A stretch of DNA of 64,000 nucleotides from Streptomyces sp. R21. Lineage in GTDB: Bacteria; Actinomycetota; Actinomycetes; Streptomycetales; Streptomycetaceae. Positions 7,534 through 16,235 of this stretch are shown here, in pieces. Each line of letters opens with the position of its first letter. Within the stretch, counting starts at the first letter, position 1. Position numbers and translations under genes: made by a program. The notes beneath the pieces were generated by a model, which was not told where the DNA came from, ran no database searches, and saw only the letters and a program-made list of their open reading frames with translations. Location: assembly GCF_041051975.1 (NCBI RefSeq), contig NZ_CP163435.1, forward strand, positions 7,233,001-7,297,000, read 5' to 3'.

Positions 7534-8943
7534 TCACACGTCGAAGTACAGCTCGAACTCGTGCGGGTGCGGACGCAGCTGGAGCGGCGCGATCTCGTTG
7601 GTGCGCTTGTAGTCGATCCACGTCTCGATCAGGTCGGACGTGAAGACGTTGCCCGCGAGCAGGAACTCGTGGTCGCGCTCCAGCGAGTCGAGGACGGCCG
7701 GGAGCGAGGTCGGGACCTGGGCGACGCCCGCGTGCTCCTCGGGAGCCAGCTCGTAGAGGTCCTTGTCGATCGGCTCGGCCGGCTCGATCTTGTTCTTGAT
7801 GCCGTCCAGGCCGGCCATCATCAGCGCCGAGAAGGCGAGGTAGGGGTTGCCGGAGGAGTCGGGCGCGCGGAACTCGACGCGCTTGGCCTTCGGGTTCGAG
7901 CCGGTGATCGGGATACGCATCGCCGCGGAGCGGTTGCGCTGCGAGTACACCAGGTTGACCGGGGCCTCGAAGCCGGGGACCAGACGGTGGTACGAGTTCA
8001 CCGTCGGGTTGGTGAACGCGAGCAGCGACGGGGCGTGCTTGAGGATGCCGCCGATGTAGAAGCGGGCCATGTCCGACAGGCCCGCGTAACCGGCCTCGTC
8101 GTAGAACAGCGGGTCGCCGTTGGCCCACAGCGACTGGTGGACGTGCATGCCCGAGCCGTTGTCACCGAAGATCGGCTTCGGCATGAAGGTCGCGGTCTTG
8201 CCGTTGCGCCAGGCCACGTTCTTCACGATGTACTTGAAGAGCTGGAGGTCGTCGGCCGCGGCGAGCAGCGTGTTGAACTTGTAGTTGATCTCGGCCTGGC
8301 CGGCGGTGCCCACCTCGTGGTGCTGGCGCTCGACCTGGAGGCCGGACTTGGCCAGCTCCAGGGAGATCTCCGCACGCAGGTCGGCGAAGTGGTCGACCGG
8401 CGGGGTCGGGAAGTAGCCGCCCTTGTAGCGGACCTTGTAGCCGCGGTTGTCCTCGATCGCACCGGTGTTCCAGGCGCCGGCCTCGGAGTCGATGTGGTAG
8501 AAGGACTCGTTCTCGCGGGTCGCGAAGCGCACGCTGTCGAACACGTAGAACTCGGCCTCGGGGCCGAAGTACGCGGTGTCGGCGATGCCGGTCGACGCGA
8601 GGTAGGCCTCGGCCTTCTTCGCCACGTTGCGCGGGTCACGGGAGTACTGCTCGCCCGTGATCGGGTCGTGGATGAAGAAGTTGATGTTGACCGTCTTGTC
8701 GCGGCGGAAGGGGTCGACGCGCGCGGTGGACAGGTCGGCGCGGAGCGCCATGTCGGACTCGTGGATGGCCTGGAAGCCGCGGATCGAGGAGCCGTCGAAG
8801 GCCAGCTCCTCGGCCGGGTCGAAGGCCTCCGCCGGGATGGTGAAGTGCTGCATCACACCCGGCAGGTCGCAGAACCGGACGTCGACGAACTTGACGTCCT
8901 CGTCCGCGATGAACTTCTTGGCCTCGTCGGCGTTCTGGAACAT
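7534..8943 (-). CDS. glnA: Type I glutamine synthetase
   Basis: A 469-residue protein, the standard length of dodecameric bacterial GlnA. It makes glutamine from glutamate, ammonium and ATP and is the main ammonium-assimilating enzyme. Visible signatures include FDGSSIRGFQ near the N-terminus, the ATP-binding KPIFGDNGSGMHVHQSLW, and the C-terminal KDLYELAPEE segment holding the tyrosine that is adenylylated in this class. The ATG at 8943 has an excellent ribosome site (AGGAGGAG). A GlnR-type operator lies about 100 bp upstream, and a strong hairpin follows the stop, so it is monocistronic and nitrogen-regulated. Confidence 0.97.
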   Translation of the reverse strand: MFQNADEAKKFIADEDVKFVDVRFCDLPGVMQHFTIPAEAFDPAEELAFDGSSIRGFQAIHESDMALRADLSTARVDPFRRDKTVNINFFIHDPITGEQYSRDPRNVAKKAEAYLASTGIADTAYFGPEAEFYVFDSVRFATRENESFYHIDSEAGAWNTGAIEDNRGYKVRYKGGYFPTPPVDHFADLRAEISLELAKSGLQVERQHHEVGTAGQAEINYKFNTLLAAADDLQLFKYIVKNVAWRNGKTATFMPKPIFGDNGSGMHVHQSLWANGDPLFYDEAGYAGLSDMARFYIGGILKHAPSLLAFTNPTVNSYHRLVPGFEAPVNLVYSQRNRSAAMRIPITGSNPKAKRVEFRAPDSSGNPYLAFSALMMAGLDGIKNKIEPAEPIDKDLYELAPEEHAGVAQVPTSLPAVLDSLERDHEFLLAGNVFTSDLIETWIDYKRTNEIAPLQLRPHPHEFELYFDV

Positions 8944-9041
8944 CCAGCTCCTCCTACTCCCGCCCACAGTGGACCGGGGTGGTAGTTCGTTCGTGCGGCC
9001 AGTGCGGTGGCACACGCTGGACCCGACCATAGGGACGGGGG

Positions 9042-9079
9042 ATTTCTCAAGCGTGACCCATTTGTTTCGCCCAAGTTAA
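9042..9079 (-). promoter_or_regulatory. GlnR-type operator upstream of glnA
   Basis: On the minus strand the sequence reads TTAAC-n6-GAAAC-n6-GTCAC-n6-GAAAT. This is the two-site a-b/a-b arrangement with exact 6-bp spacers described for actinobacterial GlnR (gTnAc-n6-GaAAc repeated). It ends about 99 bp before the glnA start. A possible -10 element, TATGGT, lies just downstream at about 9026-9031. It also sits in the divergent promoter region of the RDD gene. Confidence 0.85.
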
Positions 9080-9154
9080 CCGGCTCGGGTTCCACACTAG
9101 TCCTCGCACACCCCGGCGGCTCGGGTGCATATACGGGCGCAGTACCGTGGACGG

Positions 9155-9622
9155 GTGGACAACAGGCAAGCAATCGGATCGTGGCTCTCCGGACCCCGCG
9201 CCGCCGCGGAGGACGCCGGAGTCGACTTCGGCTACCGGGGCGAGCAGCTCGGTCTGCCGGAGCAGGGGCCGGGCTCGATCGCCCGCCCGGGACGGCGCCT
9301 CGGTGCCCTCGTCGTCGACTGGGGCCTGTGCGTGCTGATTGCATCCCAGCTCATCACCCACGGCTACGACCAGACGGCCTCCAACTGGGCCCTGCTCATC
9401 TTCTTCGTCCTCGGCGTGCTCACCGTCGGCACGGTCGGCTTCACCCCGGGCAAGCGCCTCTTCGGCCTGCGGGTCGTCCCGGAGGGCGGCGGCCGGCTGA
9501 ACCCGCTGCGCGCCCTGCTGCGCACCGTCCTGCTGTGCGTCGCCATCCCGGCCCTGATCTGGGACCGCGACGGCCGCGGCCTGCACGACCGCCTCGCCCG
9601 CACGATCGAGGTCCGGATCTGA
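9155..9622 (+). CDS. RDD-family membrane protein
   Basis: A 155-residue protein if read from the GTG at 9155; this start fits the conserved VDNRQAIGSWLSGPR N-terminus. The RDD signature is visible: Arg in RPGRRLGALVVDW, and the Asp-Arg pair in HDRLARTIEV near the C-terminus. Three transmembrane helices are predicted (about 50-70, 80-97 and 125-140). RDD proteins are often transporters or membrane-quality factors, but no function can be assigned here. It is divergent from glnA and closes with a hairpin shared with the convergent DUF4191 gene. Confidence 0.85.
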   Translation: MDNRQAIGSWLSGPRAAAEDAGVDFGYRGEQLGLPEQGPGSIARPGRRLGALVVDWGLCVLIASQLITHGYDQTASNWALLIFFVLGVLTVGTVGFTPGKRLFGLRVVPEGGGRLNPLRALLRTVLLCVAIPALIWDRDGRGLHDRLARTIEVRI

Positions 9623-9675
9623 CTTTTCGCCTGCGACGGACTTTCTGTCTGCGACGGACTTTCTGTCTACGACGA
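9621..9675. repeat. Short imperfect tandem repeat
   Basis: Three imperfect copies of an 18-19 bp unit of the form ACTTTCTGTCTGCGACGG lie between the RDD stop and its terminator. The first copy is the most diverged. Confidence 0.75.
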
Positions 9676-9676
9676 A

Positions 9677-9710
9677 GGGGGCGCCCGGAGAGTGATCTCC
9701 GGGCGCCCCC
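9677..9710. terminator. Bidirectional terminator
   Basis: GGGGGCGCCCGGAGA (9677-9691) and TCTCCGGGCGCCCCC (9696-9710) form a perfect 15-bp stem with a GTGA loop. It is flanked by AA and TTT, so it can end transcription from both convergent genes. Confidence 0.93.
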
Positions 9711-9728
9711 TTTCTCGTAGGAGGGGAA

Positions 9729-10430
9729 TCAGCGAGCCTTCGGGCCGCCGCGCGGCATCCGCATGCCCTTGGGCATCGGACCCTTCGGCAGCGGCATGTT
9801 GCTCATCAGGTCGCCCATCGCGCGCAGCCGGTCGTTGGTCGCGGTGACCTGCGGGCCGGCCAGGACACGGGGGAGCTTCAGCATCGTCGTGCGGAGCTTC
9901 TTGAGGTCCACCTGGCCCTCGCCCGAGCCGACGAGGATGTCGTGCACCGGCACGTCCGAGACGATCCGCGCCATCTTCTTCTTCTCCGCGGCCAGCAGGC
10001 CCTTCACCCGGTTCGGGTTGCCCTCGGCCACCAGCACGATGCCCGCCTTGCCGACGGCTCGGTGCACCACGTCCTGGCTGCGGTTCATCGCGACGGCCGG
10101 GGTCGTCGTCCAGCCTCGGCCGATGTTGTCGAGCACCGCCGCGGCGGCGCCCGGCTGGCCCTCCATCTGCCCGAAGGCGGCGCGCTCGGCCCTGCGTCCG
10201 AAGACGATCGCCGTCGCGAGGAAGGCGAGCAGAAGGCCGAGAATGCCCAGATAGACCGGGTGACCGATCAGGAAGCCGATCGCGAGGAAGACACCGAGGG
10301 TGACGATCGCGACAGCCCCGAGTGCAAGACCGATCTTGGTGTCGGCCTTGCGGGTCATCTTGTACGTGAGAGCGATCTGCTTGAGTCGCCCGGGGTTCGA
10401 GGCGTCCGCCGCGGTTTCCTTCTTCGCCAT
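9729..10430 (-). CDS. DUF4191 membrane protein
   Basis: A 233-residue actinobacterial membrane protein, recognised as DUF4191. It has a basic N-terminus, two transmembrane helices at about 36-58 and 62-80, a cytoplasmic domain with AVGKAGIVLVAEGNPNRVKGLLAAEKKKMARIV, and a Met/Pro/Lys/Arg-rich tail. The family lies beside lipA in many actinobacteria, which suggests but does not prove a link to lipoate or membrane physiology. The ATG at 10430 begins the MAKKE sequence typical of the family; an in-frame start 24 bp upstream is less likely. Confidence 0.85.
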   Translation of the reverse strand: MAKKETAADASNPGRLKQIALTYKMTRKADTKIGLALGAVAIVTLGVFLAIGFLIGHPVYLGILGLLLAFLATAIVFGRRAERAAFGQMEGQPGAAAAVLDNIGRGWTTTPAVAMNRSQDVVHRAVGKAGIVLVAEGNPNRVKGLLAAEKKKMARIVSDVPVHDILVGSGEGQVDLKKLRTTMLKLPRVLAGPQVTATNDRLRAMGDLMSNMPLPKGPMPKGMRMPRGGPKAR

Positions 10431-10504
10431 GCGAGGAAGTCTACGTGGCCCCACAAGCGCCGACGACGGCAGTGCCCGGGACGGCCCTCCCGGAAGGGGA
10501 CCGG

Positions 10505-10702
10505 CTACGAATGCGCCGAGACGGCTTCCACCACGCGCTGAGCCTCGACCCGGTCCTTGGCCCGGCGGCGGTCCTCCAGGACGGACGTCCAGGCATTGCG
10601 GCGGGCGGTGCGCTGGCCACTGCTCATGAGCAGTGACTCGACGGCACGGAGTGCATCGGTGAACGACGGGATGGCTGTGGCGCGTACGGGCGCGGCCTGC
10701 AT
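10505..10702 (-). CDS. Small conserved Streptomyces protein
   Basis: A 65-residue, mostly helical and basic protein (MQAAPVRATAIPSFTDALRAV at the N-terminus, then RRRAKDRVEAQRVVEAV). It has no membrane segment or known motif. A G-rich ribosome site (GAGGGGGGA) precedes the ATG. Small proteins of this type are regularly annotated between lipA and the DUF4191 gene in Streptomyces, and conservation of position is the main support. Function unknown. Confidence 0.7.
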   Translation of the reverse strand: MQAAPVRATAIPSFTDALRAVESLLMSSGQRTARRNAWTSVLEDRRRAKDRVEAQRVVEAVSAHS

Positions 10703-10772
10703 GATGGTGGTCCCCCCTCGGGATCCGGCGGCTCTGGCTATGGGTGTACGTGGCGTAAGACCAGGGTCACTG

Positions 10773-10813
10773 ATTGGTGTTACCAGGGCGTGACCGACCG
10801 GTCAAACACCAAT
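10773..10813. promoter_or_regulatory. Spaced inverted repeat upstream of the small protein gene
   Basis: ATTGGTGTT (10773-10781) and AACACCAAT (10805-10813) are perfect 9-bp arms separated by 23 bp. They lie about 70 bp upstream of the 65-residue gene on the minus strand, consistent with a regulator binding two half sites about three helical turns apart. No known regulator is assigned. Confidence 0.45.
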
Positions 10814-10940
10814 GAAGCCTTGATGCGGAGAGTCCAAACCCTGACGCGGCCCTGACACCCTCCCCATCTGCGAGGACGACCGAAACCGGGCTGAACGAGC
10901 CAGTGTTGAGGGGGAGTTGCTTGTGCGCCGATTCACACTC

Positions 10941-10967
10941 GGGCGGTGGCACTCAGTGCCACCGCCC
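10941..10967 (-). terminator. Terminator after lipA
   Basis: GGGCGGTGGCAC (10941-10952) pairs perfectly with GTGCCACCGCCC (10956-10967) around a 3-nt loop. It lies about 50 bp past the lipA stop. Confidence 0.85.
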
Positions 10968-11018
10968 GTGATCGTGCTTCAGGTGTACGACGCTTCGCAG
11001 CGCCTGCGATACGACGCC

Positions 11019-11984
11019 TCAGACCGCCTGCGACGCGATGTACGCGCCACGCTTCTCGATGGCCATTTGGTAGAGCCGGCCCGCGCGGTAGGAGGAGCGG
11101 ACCAGCGGCCCGGACATCACGCCGGAGTAGCCAATCTGCTCGGCCTCCTCCTTCAGCTCCACGAACTCGGCCGGCTTCACCCAGCGCTCCACAGGGTGGT
11201 GGCGCGGGGTGGGCCGCAGGTACTGCGTGATCGTGATGAGCTCGCAGCCGGCGCCGTGCAGGTCCCGCAGCGCCTGGCTGATCTCCTCGCGCTCCTCGCC
11301 CATGCCCAGGATCAGGTTGGACTTCGTCACCAGTCCGGCCTCGCGGGCCTTGGTGATGACCTCGAGCGAACGCTCGTAGCGGAAGCCGGGGCGGATCCGC
11401 TTGAAGATGCGCGGCACGGTCTCGACGTTGTGCCCGAGGACCTCGGGGCGCGAGGAGAAGACCTCGGCCAGCTGGTCGGGCTCGGCGTTGAAGTCGGGGA
11501 TGAGGAGCTCGACCTTGGTGTAGCCCTCTGCGCGCTCCGCCGTCATCGCGTGGATCTGGCGGACCGTCTCCGCGTACAGCCAGGCGCCGCCGTCCTCCAG
11601 GTCGTCACGCGCGACACCGGTGATCGTCGCGTAGTTCAGGTCCATCGTGACGACGGACTCACCCACGCGGCGGGGCTCGTCGCGGTCCAGCGCCTCGGGC
11701 TTGCCGGTGTCGATCTGGCAGAAGTCGCAGCGCCGGGTGCACTGGTCGCCACCGATGAGGAAGGTGGCCTCGCGGTCTTCCCAGCACTCGTAGATGTTGG
11801 GACAGCCCGCCTCCTGGCAGACCGTGTGCAGGCCCTCGCTCTTCACGAGGCTCTGCATCTTCGTGTACTCGGGACCCATTTTCGCCCGGGTCTTGATCCA
11901 CTCGGGCTTGCGCTCGATGGGGGTCTGGGCGTTCCTGACCTCCAGGCGCAGCATCTTGCGTCCGTCGGGTGCGACTGCGGACAC
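11019..11984 (-). CDS. lipA: Lipoyl synthase
   Basis: A 321-residue radical SAM enzyme that inserts two sulfur atoms into octanoyl groups on lipoyl domains. The auxiliary cluster cysteines are in CQEAGCPNIYECW, and the radical SAM cluster motif CxxxCxxC is CTRRCDFC. The family C-terminal RSSYRAG segment is present (VRSSYRAGRLY). GTG at 11984, preceded by GGGAG, gives the expected length; the longer open frame is a shadow. It follows lipB on the same strand after 115 bp, forming the standard lipB-lipA pair. Its substrates, the lipoyl domains of SucB-type E2 proteins, are encoded at 27-29 kb. Confidence 0.96.
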   Translation of the reverse strand: MSAVAPDGRKMLRLEVRNAQTPIERKPEWIKTRAKMGPEYTKMQSLVKSEGLHTVCQEAGCPNIYECWEDREATFLIGGDQCTRRCDFCQIDTGKPEALDRDEPRRVGESVVTMDLNYATITGVARDDLEDGGAWLYAETVRQIHAMTAERAEGYTKVELLIPDFNAEPDQLAEVFSSRPEVLGHNVETVPRIFKRIRPGFRYERSLEVITKAREAGLVTKSNLILGMGEEREEISQALRDLHGAGCELITITQYLRPTPRHHPVERWVKPAEFVELKEEAEQIGYSGVMSGPLVRSSYRAGRLYQMAIEKRGAYIASQAV

Positions 11985-12099
11985 ATCGGCTCCCTGTAAC
12001 TTCGATTCGTCGGCGTACACCAGGGTACGCCCGTGCTGTTTCCGACCCTGCGTCTGGGCAACCTTCGGCTCCGGGGGTGCATTCCCCGCGCGCCGGAGG

Positions 12100-12897
12100 T
12101 CAGGCAGAGGCGCGCTCGATCTCGCGCGGCTTGAGATCCGCGTGCTCCAGGATGTCCCGCAGGTGCTTCTCGGCGACCGGCAGGACCTCGCCGATCGTGA
12201 CGTCACGGCCCAGCTCGCCCGAGAGGGACGTCACACCCGCGTCGCGGATGCCGCACGGGATGATGCGGTCGAACCAGGCGTTGTCCGGGTTCACGTTCAG
12301 CGCGAAGCCGTGCATGGTGACGCCCTTGGCGACCCGGATGCCGATCGCGGCGATCTTGCGGTCCTCGCGGCGCTGGCCCGCGTTGGAGGGCGCGTACTCC
12401 GGGCCGTTCATCCGCGGGTCGAACTCGTCGTCCGTCAGCCGCGGGTCGAAGTCGAGGGAGAGTCCGCCCAGGGACGGCCGCTGCTCCACCGGATCCCCGA
12501 GCACCCACACCCCGCTGCGGCCCTCGACCCGCGAGGTCTCCAGGCCGAACTCCGCACACGTACGGATAAGAGCCTCTTCGAGACGCCGTACATGTGCTAC
12601 GACGTCCACCGGACGCGGCAGCTTCTGGATCGGGTAGCCCACCAGCTGGCCCGGGCCGTGCCAGGTGATCTTGCCGCCGCGGTCCACGTCGATCACCGGC
12701 GTGCCGTCGAGCGGGCGTTCGTTGTCCGCGGTGCGACGGCCCGCCGTGTAGACCGGCGGGTGCTCCAGGAGCAGACAGGTGTCGGGCACCTCGTCCAGGA
12801 ACCGGGCGGCGTGCACCCGGCGCTGCTCGTCCCACGCCTCCTGGTACTCCACGGCCTCGGCACCGAATCCCATGCGGACGAACCGCAGCTCACTCAC
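12100..12897 (-). CDS. lipB: Octanoyl-[ACP]:protein octanoyltransferase
   Basis: A 265-residue LipB that transfers octanoate from ACP to lipoyl domains, the step before LipA. Family motifs are clear: RGGKITWHGPGQLVGYPI, the active-site lysine region RKIAAIGIRV, THGFALNV-like MHGFALNVNPD, and the catalytic cysteine in IIPCGI. GTG at 12897 follows an ideal GGGAGG ribosome site and begins VSELRFVRMG. It has a promoter region shared divergently with the NsdA-like regulator. Confidence 0.96.
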   Translation of the reverse strand: MSELRFVRMGFGAEAVEYQEAWDEQRRVHAARFLDEVPDTCLLLEHPPVYTAGRRTADNERPLDGTPVIDVDRGGKITWHGPGQLVGYPIQKLPRPVDVVAHVRRLEEALIRTCAEFGLETSRVEGRSGVWVLGDPVEQRPSLGGLSLDFDPRLTDDEFDPRMNGPEYAPSNAGQRREDRKIAAIGIRVAKGVTMHGFALNVNPDNAWFDRIIPCGIRDAGVTSLSGELGRDVTIGEVLPVAEKHLRDILEHADLKPREIERASA

Positions 12898-13165
12898 GGC
12901 AAGCGCCTCCCTTGAAGCTTCCTCACGCACACGGCAGGCACGCGGTGCCTGCGTCAGGCACGTAACGCGCCCAAGCCACTGTACGTCCGGCCGATTCCCG
13001 TCAGCCCCGCGGCCAATCCTCACACGATCGGATGAATGAACGTCGAAATGTGCGATCGCCTGCTTACGCTCCGCTACATTCGCGCCGTTCACGAGGCCAT
13101 AAGGGCTGCTCACTAGGCAATCCGGGCACCCACACGTGCCTGGAAGGCAGGAGACCGCACCGCAG

Positions 13166-14605
13166 ATGACGGAACGACCCGCGCAGCGCACGCCCAACCG
13201 TCAGCTCGCCGCGCTCATCGCAGAAGCGGGGTTCTCCAACGCAGGTCTCGCCCGACGCGTGGACCAGCTCGGCCTGGAACACGGCCTGGATCTCAGATAC
13301 GACAAGACCTCGGTCACCCGGTGGCTGCGCGGACAGCAGCCGAGAGGGACGACGCCCGCGCTCATCGCCGAGGTCTTCACCCGCAGACTCGGCCGTCGGC
13401 TCACCGCACTCGACCTCGGGCTCGACGCGTGCGCACCCGTGTACGCCGGGCTGGAGTTCGCCGCCACCCCCGAGGAAGCCGTCGACATCGTCAGCGGCCT
13501 GTGGCGCAAGGACTCCGGCAGCCACGCCGAACTCCGCAAGATCGCCTTCACCCCGGCCGGGCTCGTCGTGCCCAGCCGGGACTGGCTCATCGGGCGCGCC
13601 GACGACCGCGTCAGCCGCGGCGACCCGGCAACCGTGCGCGTCCCCCCGCAGGGCCGGCCCGCTGTGCCCCGGCAGCGGCACCAGACCGAGCGCGGCCCCG
13701 GACAGAAGGTCACCGGCGGCGACATCGCCGCGCTGCGCTCGGTGGGCGAGCTGTTCCGCACCCTCGACAACGCCTACGGCGGCGGCCACGCCCGCCAGGC
13801 ACTCGTCCGCTACCTGGAGCACGAGGCCGAGCCGATGCTGCGCGGCACCTACGGCGAGCAGACCGGACGGCGGCTGTTCGCCGCCGCCGCCGACCTCACC
13901 CGGCTGGCCGGCTGGACCTCGTACGACATCGCCGCGCACGGGCTCGCCCAGCGGTACTACGTCCAGGCACTGCGGCTCTCCCAGGCCGCCGGCGACCGGG
14001 CATACGGCTCGTACGTCCTCGTCACGATGAGCCGCCAGGCCGTCTACCTCGGCCACGGCCGCGAGGCCGTGCAACTCGCCCGCGTCGCCCAGCAGGGCGT
14101 CGGATCGGCCGTACCACCCGTCGTACAGGCCCTGTTGCACGCGGCGGAGGCACGCGGGCACGGCGTCCTCGGGGAGGTGCGGGCCTGCACGGCGTCGTTG
14201 GTACGCGCCGAACGGGCCCTGGAGACCTCCCGGACCGGCGACGACATCCCGTACTGGGCCCGGTTCTTCGACGAGGCCCAGCTCGCCGACGACTTCGGGC
14301 ACTGCCACCGGGACCTCCAGCAGTACCGGGCCGCCGCCCAGCACGCCGAGCGCTCCCTCCAGCTGCGCGCGCCCGCCTACGCGCGCAGCCGGCTCTTCTG
14401 CCGGGTCGTCCTCGCCTCGGCCCGGCTCGGGCTCGGCGAACTCGACCAGGCCTGCCAGCTGGGGGCGGAGGCAGCCGCCCAGGCGGCGGAGATGCGGTCG
14501 GTGCGGGCGATCGAGTACGTACGGGACTTCGAGCGGCGGCTCGAGCCCTACCGTGACGCCGCGCCGGTACGGGGGTACCGGGACCGGGTGGCGGCGCTCG
14601 GCTGA
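13166..14605 (+). CDS. NsdA-like HTH/TPR regulator
   Basis: A 479-residue protein. An N-terminal helix-turn-helix-like region (TPNRQLAALIAEAGFSNAGLARRVDQL, then TSVTRWLRGQQPRG) resembles Streptomyces regulators such as NsdA. The rest is helical with TPR-like repeats (GDRAYGSYVLVTMSRQAVYLGHGREAVQLARVAQQ). NsdA-family proteins repress sporulation and antibiotic production in Streptomyces; equivalence here is inference. The ATG at 13166 is chosen over a GTG at 13136, and an AGGAG sits 13 bp upstream. It is divergent from lipB. Confidence 0.75.
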   Translation: MTERPAQRTPNRQLAALIAEAGFSNAGLARRVDQLGLEHGLDLRYDKTSVTRWLRGQQPRGTTPALIAEVFTRRLGRRLTALDLGLDACAPVYAGLEFAATPEEAVDIVSGLWRKDSGSHAELRKIAFTPAGLVVPSRDWLIGRADDRVSRGDPATVRVPPQGRPAVPRQRHQTERGPGQKVTGGDIAALRSVGELFRTLDNAYGGGHARQALVRYLEHEAEPMLRGTYGEQTGRRLFAAAADLTRLAGWTSYDIAAHGLAQRYYVQALRLSQAAGDRAYGSYVLVTMSRQAVYLGHGREAVQLARVAQQGVGSAVPPVVQALLHAAEARGHGVLGEVRACTASLVRAERALETSRTGDDIPYWARFFDEAQLADDFGHCHRDLQQYRAAAQHAERSLQLRAPAYARSRLFCRVVLASARLGLGELDQACQLGAEAAAQAAEMRSVRAIEYVRDFERRLEPYRDAAPVRGYRDRVAALG

Positions 14606-14623
14606 CGCGGCCCGCACTGCGTT

Positions 14624-16076
14624 TCAGGCGGCCGCTTCGAGGACTTCCTCCAGGAGCGCCGGGTGCGCGCCCACGTCCGTGAGCAGGGCGTGGGCGGCCC
14701 TGCGGCCCGAGTGCAGCGCGCCCTGCACGGTGCTCGTGTCGCGGTGGTCGCCGCAGACGTACAGCCCGGCCAGGAGCCGTACCGGACGCCGCAGATCGTG
14801 CGGTGGCGGCATCGCGGGCACCGCCTCCGGGTCGTGGTGCACCGCGAGGAGCTCCCAGCGCTTGGTCGACGTCCCGTACAGGCGGGCCAGTTGGGTGCGC
14901 ACCGCCGTGTCCAGGTGGGCTGCGGCCGGGGGAGTGCCGAGCACCGTCGAGGAGATCAGCACCCGGCCCGCGGGCGCGCGCGTCGGGTCGACCTGGCTCA
15001 CCACCGCGGTGTGCGCCACCGGTCCGCCGCGGTCGGCGTCCAGGAGCAACGCCGGGTCGGTCAGCGGGGGTTCGTCCGTGGTGTGGTGCAGCACCGTCAC
15101 CGGGTGGAAGGCCGGTACGCGCAGGCCCGGCAGGAGGCGGGCGGCGGCGCGGGCTCCGGTCGCCAGCAGCAGGGCCCGGCAGGTGAGTTCGCCGTGGTCC
15201 CTGGTGGTGACAGTGGTGGTGGATACGGCGGTGACCTGGACGCCCGTGTGGACCGTGCCCGGCGGGAGCGCCGCGGCGAGCAGTTCCGGAAGCGCGTCCG
15301 CGCCGCCCTCCGGCAGACAGAGACGGCCCGTCGCGAAGGCGTGCAGGGCCAGGTCCGCGCAGCGGCTCGATGTGCGTAGCTCCGGGTCGCAGAGCAGCGC
15401 GGCCAGGAGCGGGCGCAGGAAGCCGTCGACGGTGCGGGGCGGGAGGCCGCGGTGCGTCAGTGCCTCGGCGGCGGGCAGGTCCGGGCGGGTCAGGAGGCGG
15501 CGTGGCGGGGTGGCGGCGAGACGGGTCAGGGCCGCGCCCAGGCGGGCACGGTCCCCGGGGCCGCCGAGGGGGCCCGGAGCCTGGCCGGGGCCGCTGTGGG
15601 GCGGGGCAGGCGGGGGGCGCTTGCGAGGGCGCGTGCGGCGGTGAATGCGCCCCTTGTGCTCCGGGAGCTCGGAGTGTGCCTGGGCGCCGGGGGCTCGGGG
15701 GAGGGGTGGGGGCGGCGGCGTGGTGGTGGCGGCCGTCGCTGTGCAGCAGGACCCCCGGGGAGAACGGGCGCAGGGCCAGGGCGTCCAGGCCCGGGGTGCA
15801 GCGGAGTTCGGGGTACGAGGTGAAGAGCAGCTGGCCTATCCGGTCGAGCCGGAAGCCGTCCACTTTCTCCGTCGACATACGGCCCCCCACGTGTGGGGAC
15901 GCCTCCAGGACCGTGACCCTCAGGCCTGCCCTGGTCAGATGGTGCGCGGCCGAGAGTCCGGCGACTCCGGCCCCTACGACGACGACGTCCACGTCGTGCG
16001 AGACCTCGCCGATCTCGCCGTGGCCCGTGTGCTCCATGTGCTTCGCGTGGTCCGCCTGGCGTGCGGGCTCTAGCAC
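14624..16076 (-). pseudogene. FAD-dependent oxidoreductase read in three frames (two apparent frameshifts)
   Basis: From GTG at 16076 (strong GAGGAGG ribosome site) the frame encodes a Rossmann FAD motif, VVVVGAGVAGLSAAHHL, and continues to GVLLHSDGRHH at about 15725. The next recognisable piece, TRGAFTAARALASAPR (about 15657-15610), is in a second frame. From about 15600 to the stop at 14624 the coding continues in a third frame (ARLGAALTRLAATP, then LLAGLYVCGDHRDTSTVQGALHSGRRAA). Both changes are as if one base were missing, and both fall in G-run-rich DNA. Intact relatives are about 450-480 residue phytoene-desaturase or protoporphyrinogen-oxidase-like proteins. Either the gene is broken or two homopolymers were under-called; the preserved codon bias on both sides favours recent loss or sequencing error. 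Confidence 0.75.
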
Positions 16077-16235
16077 GTGCCCCTCCTCGAGGTTGCGCGG
16101 CCGGTGGAGACGTCATGCCCCCAACAGACTTCCGGAATACCCGAGTTCGGAATGAGGGTAGGTGCGGGGGGAGCTGTGCGGGGGGATGGCATGGGCGCAT
16201 GCGGGGGCATGGCGGGGCGCCCATCGCAGTGGGGT

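Larger units (their letters stand above)
10703..11018. other. Intergenic region between lipA and the small protein gene
   Basis: This 316-bp gap holds the inverted repeat at 10773-10813, the lipA terminator at 10941-10967 and an unassigned GC-normal stretch between them. No open frame here has convincing codon bias. Confidence 0.7.
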
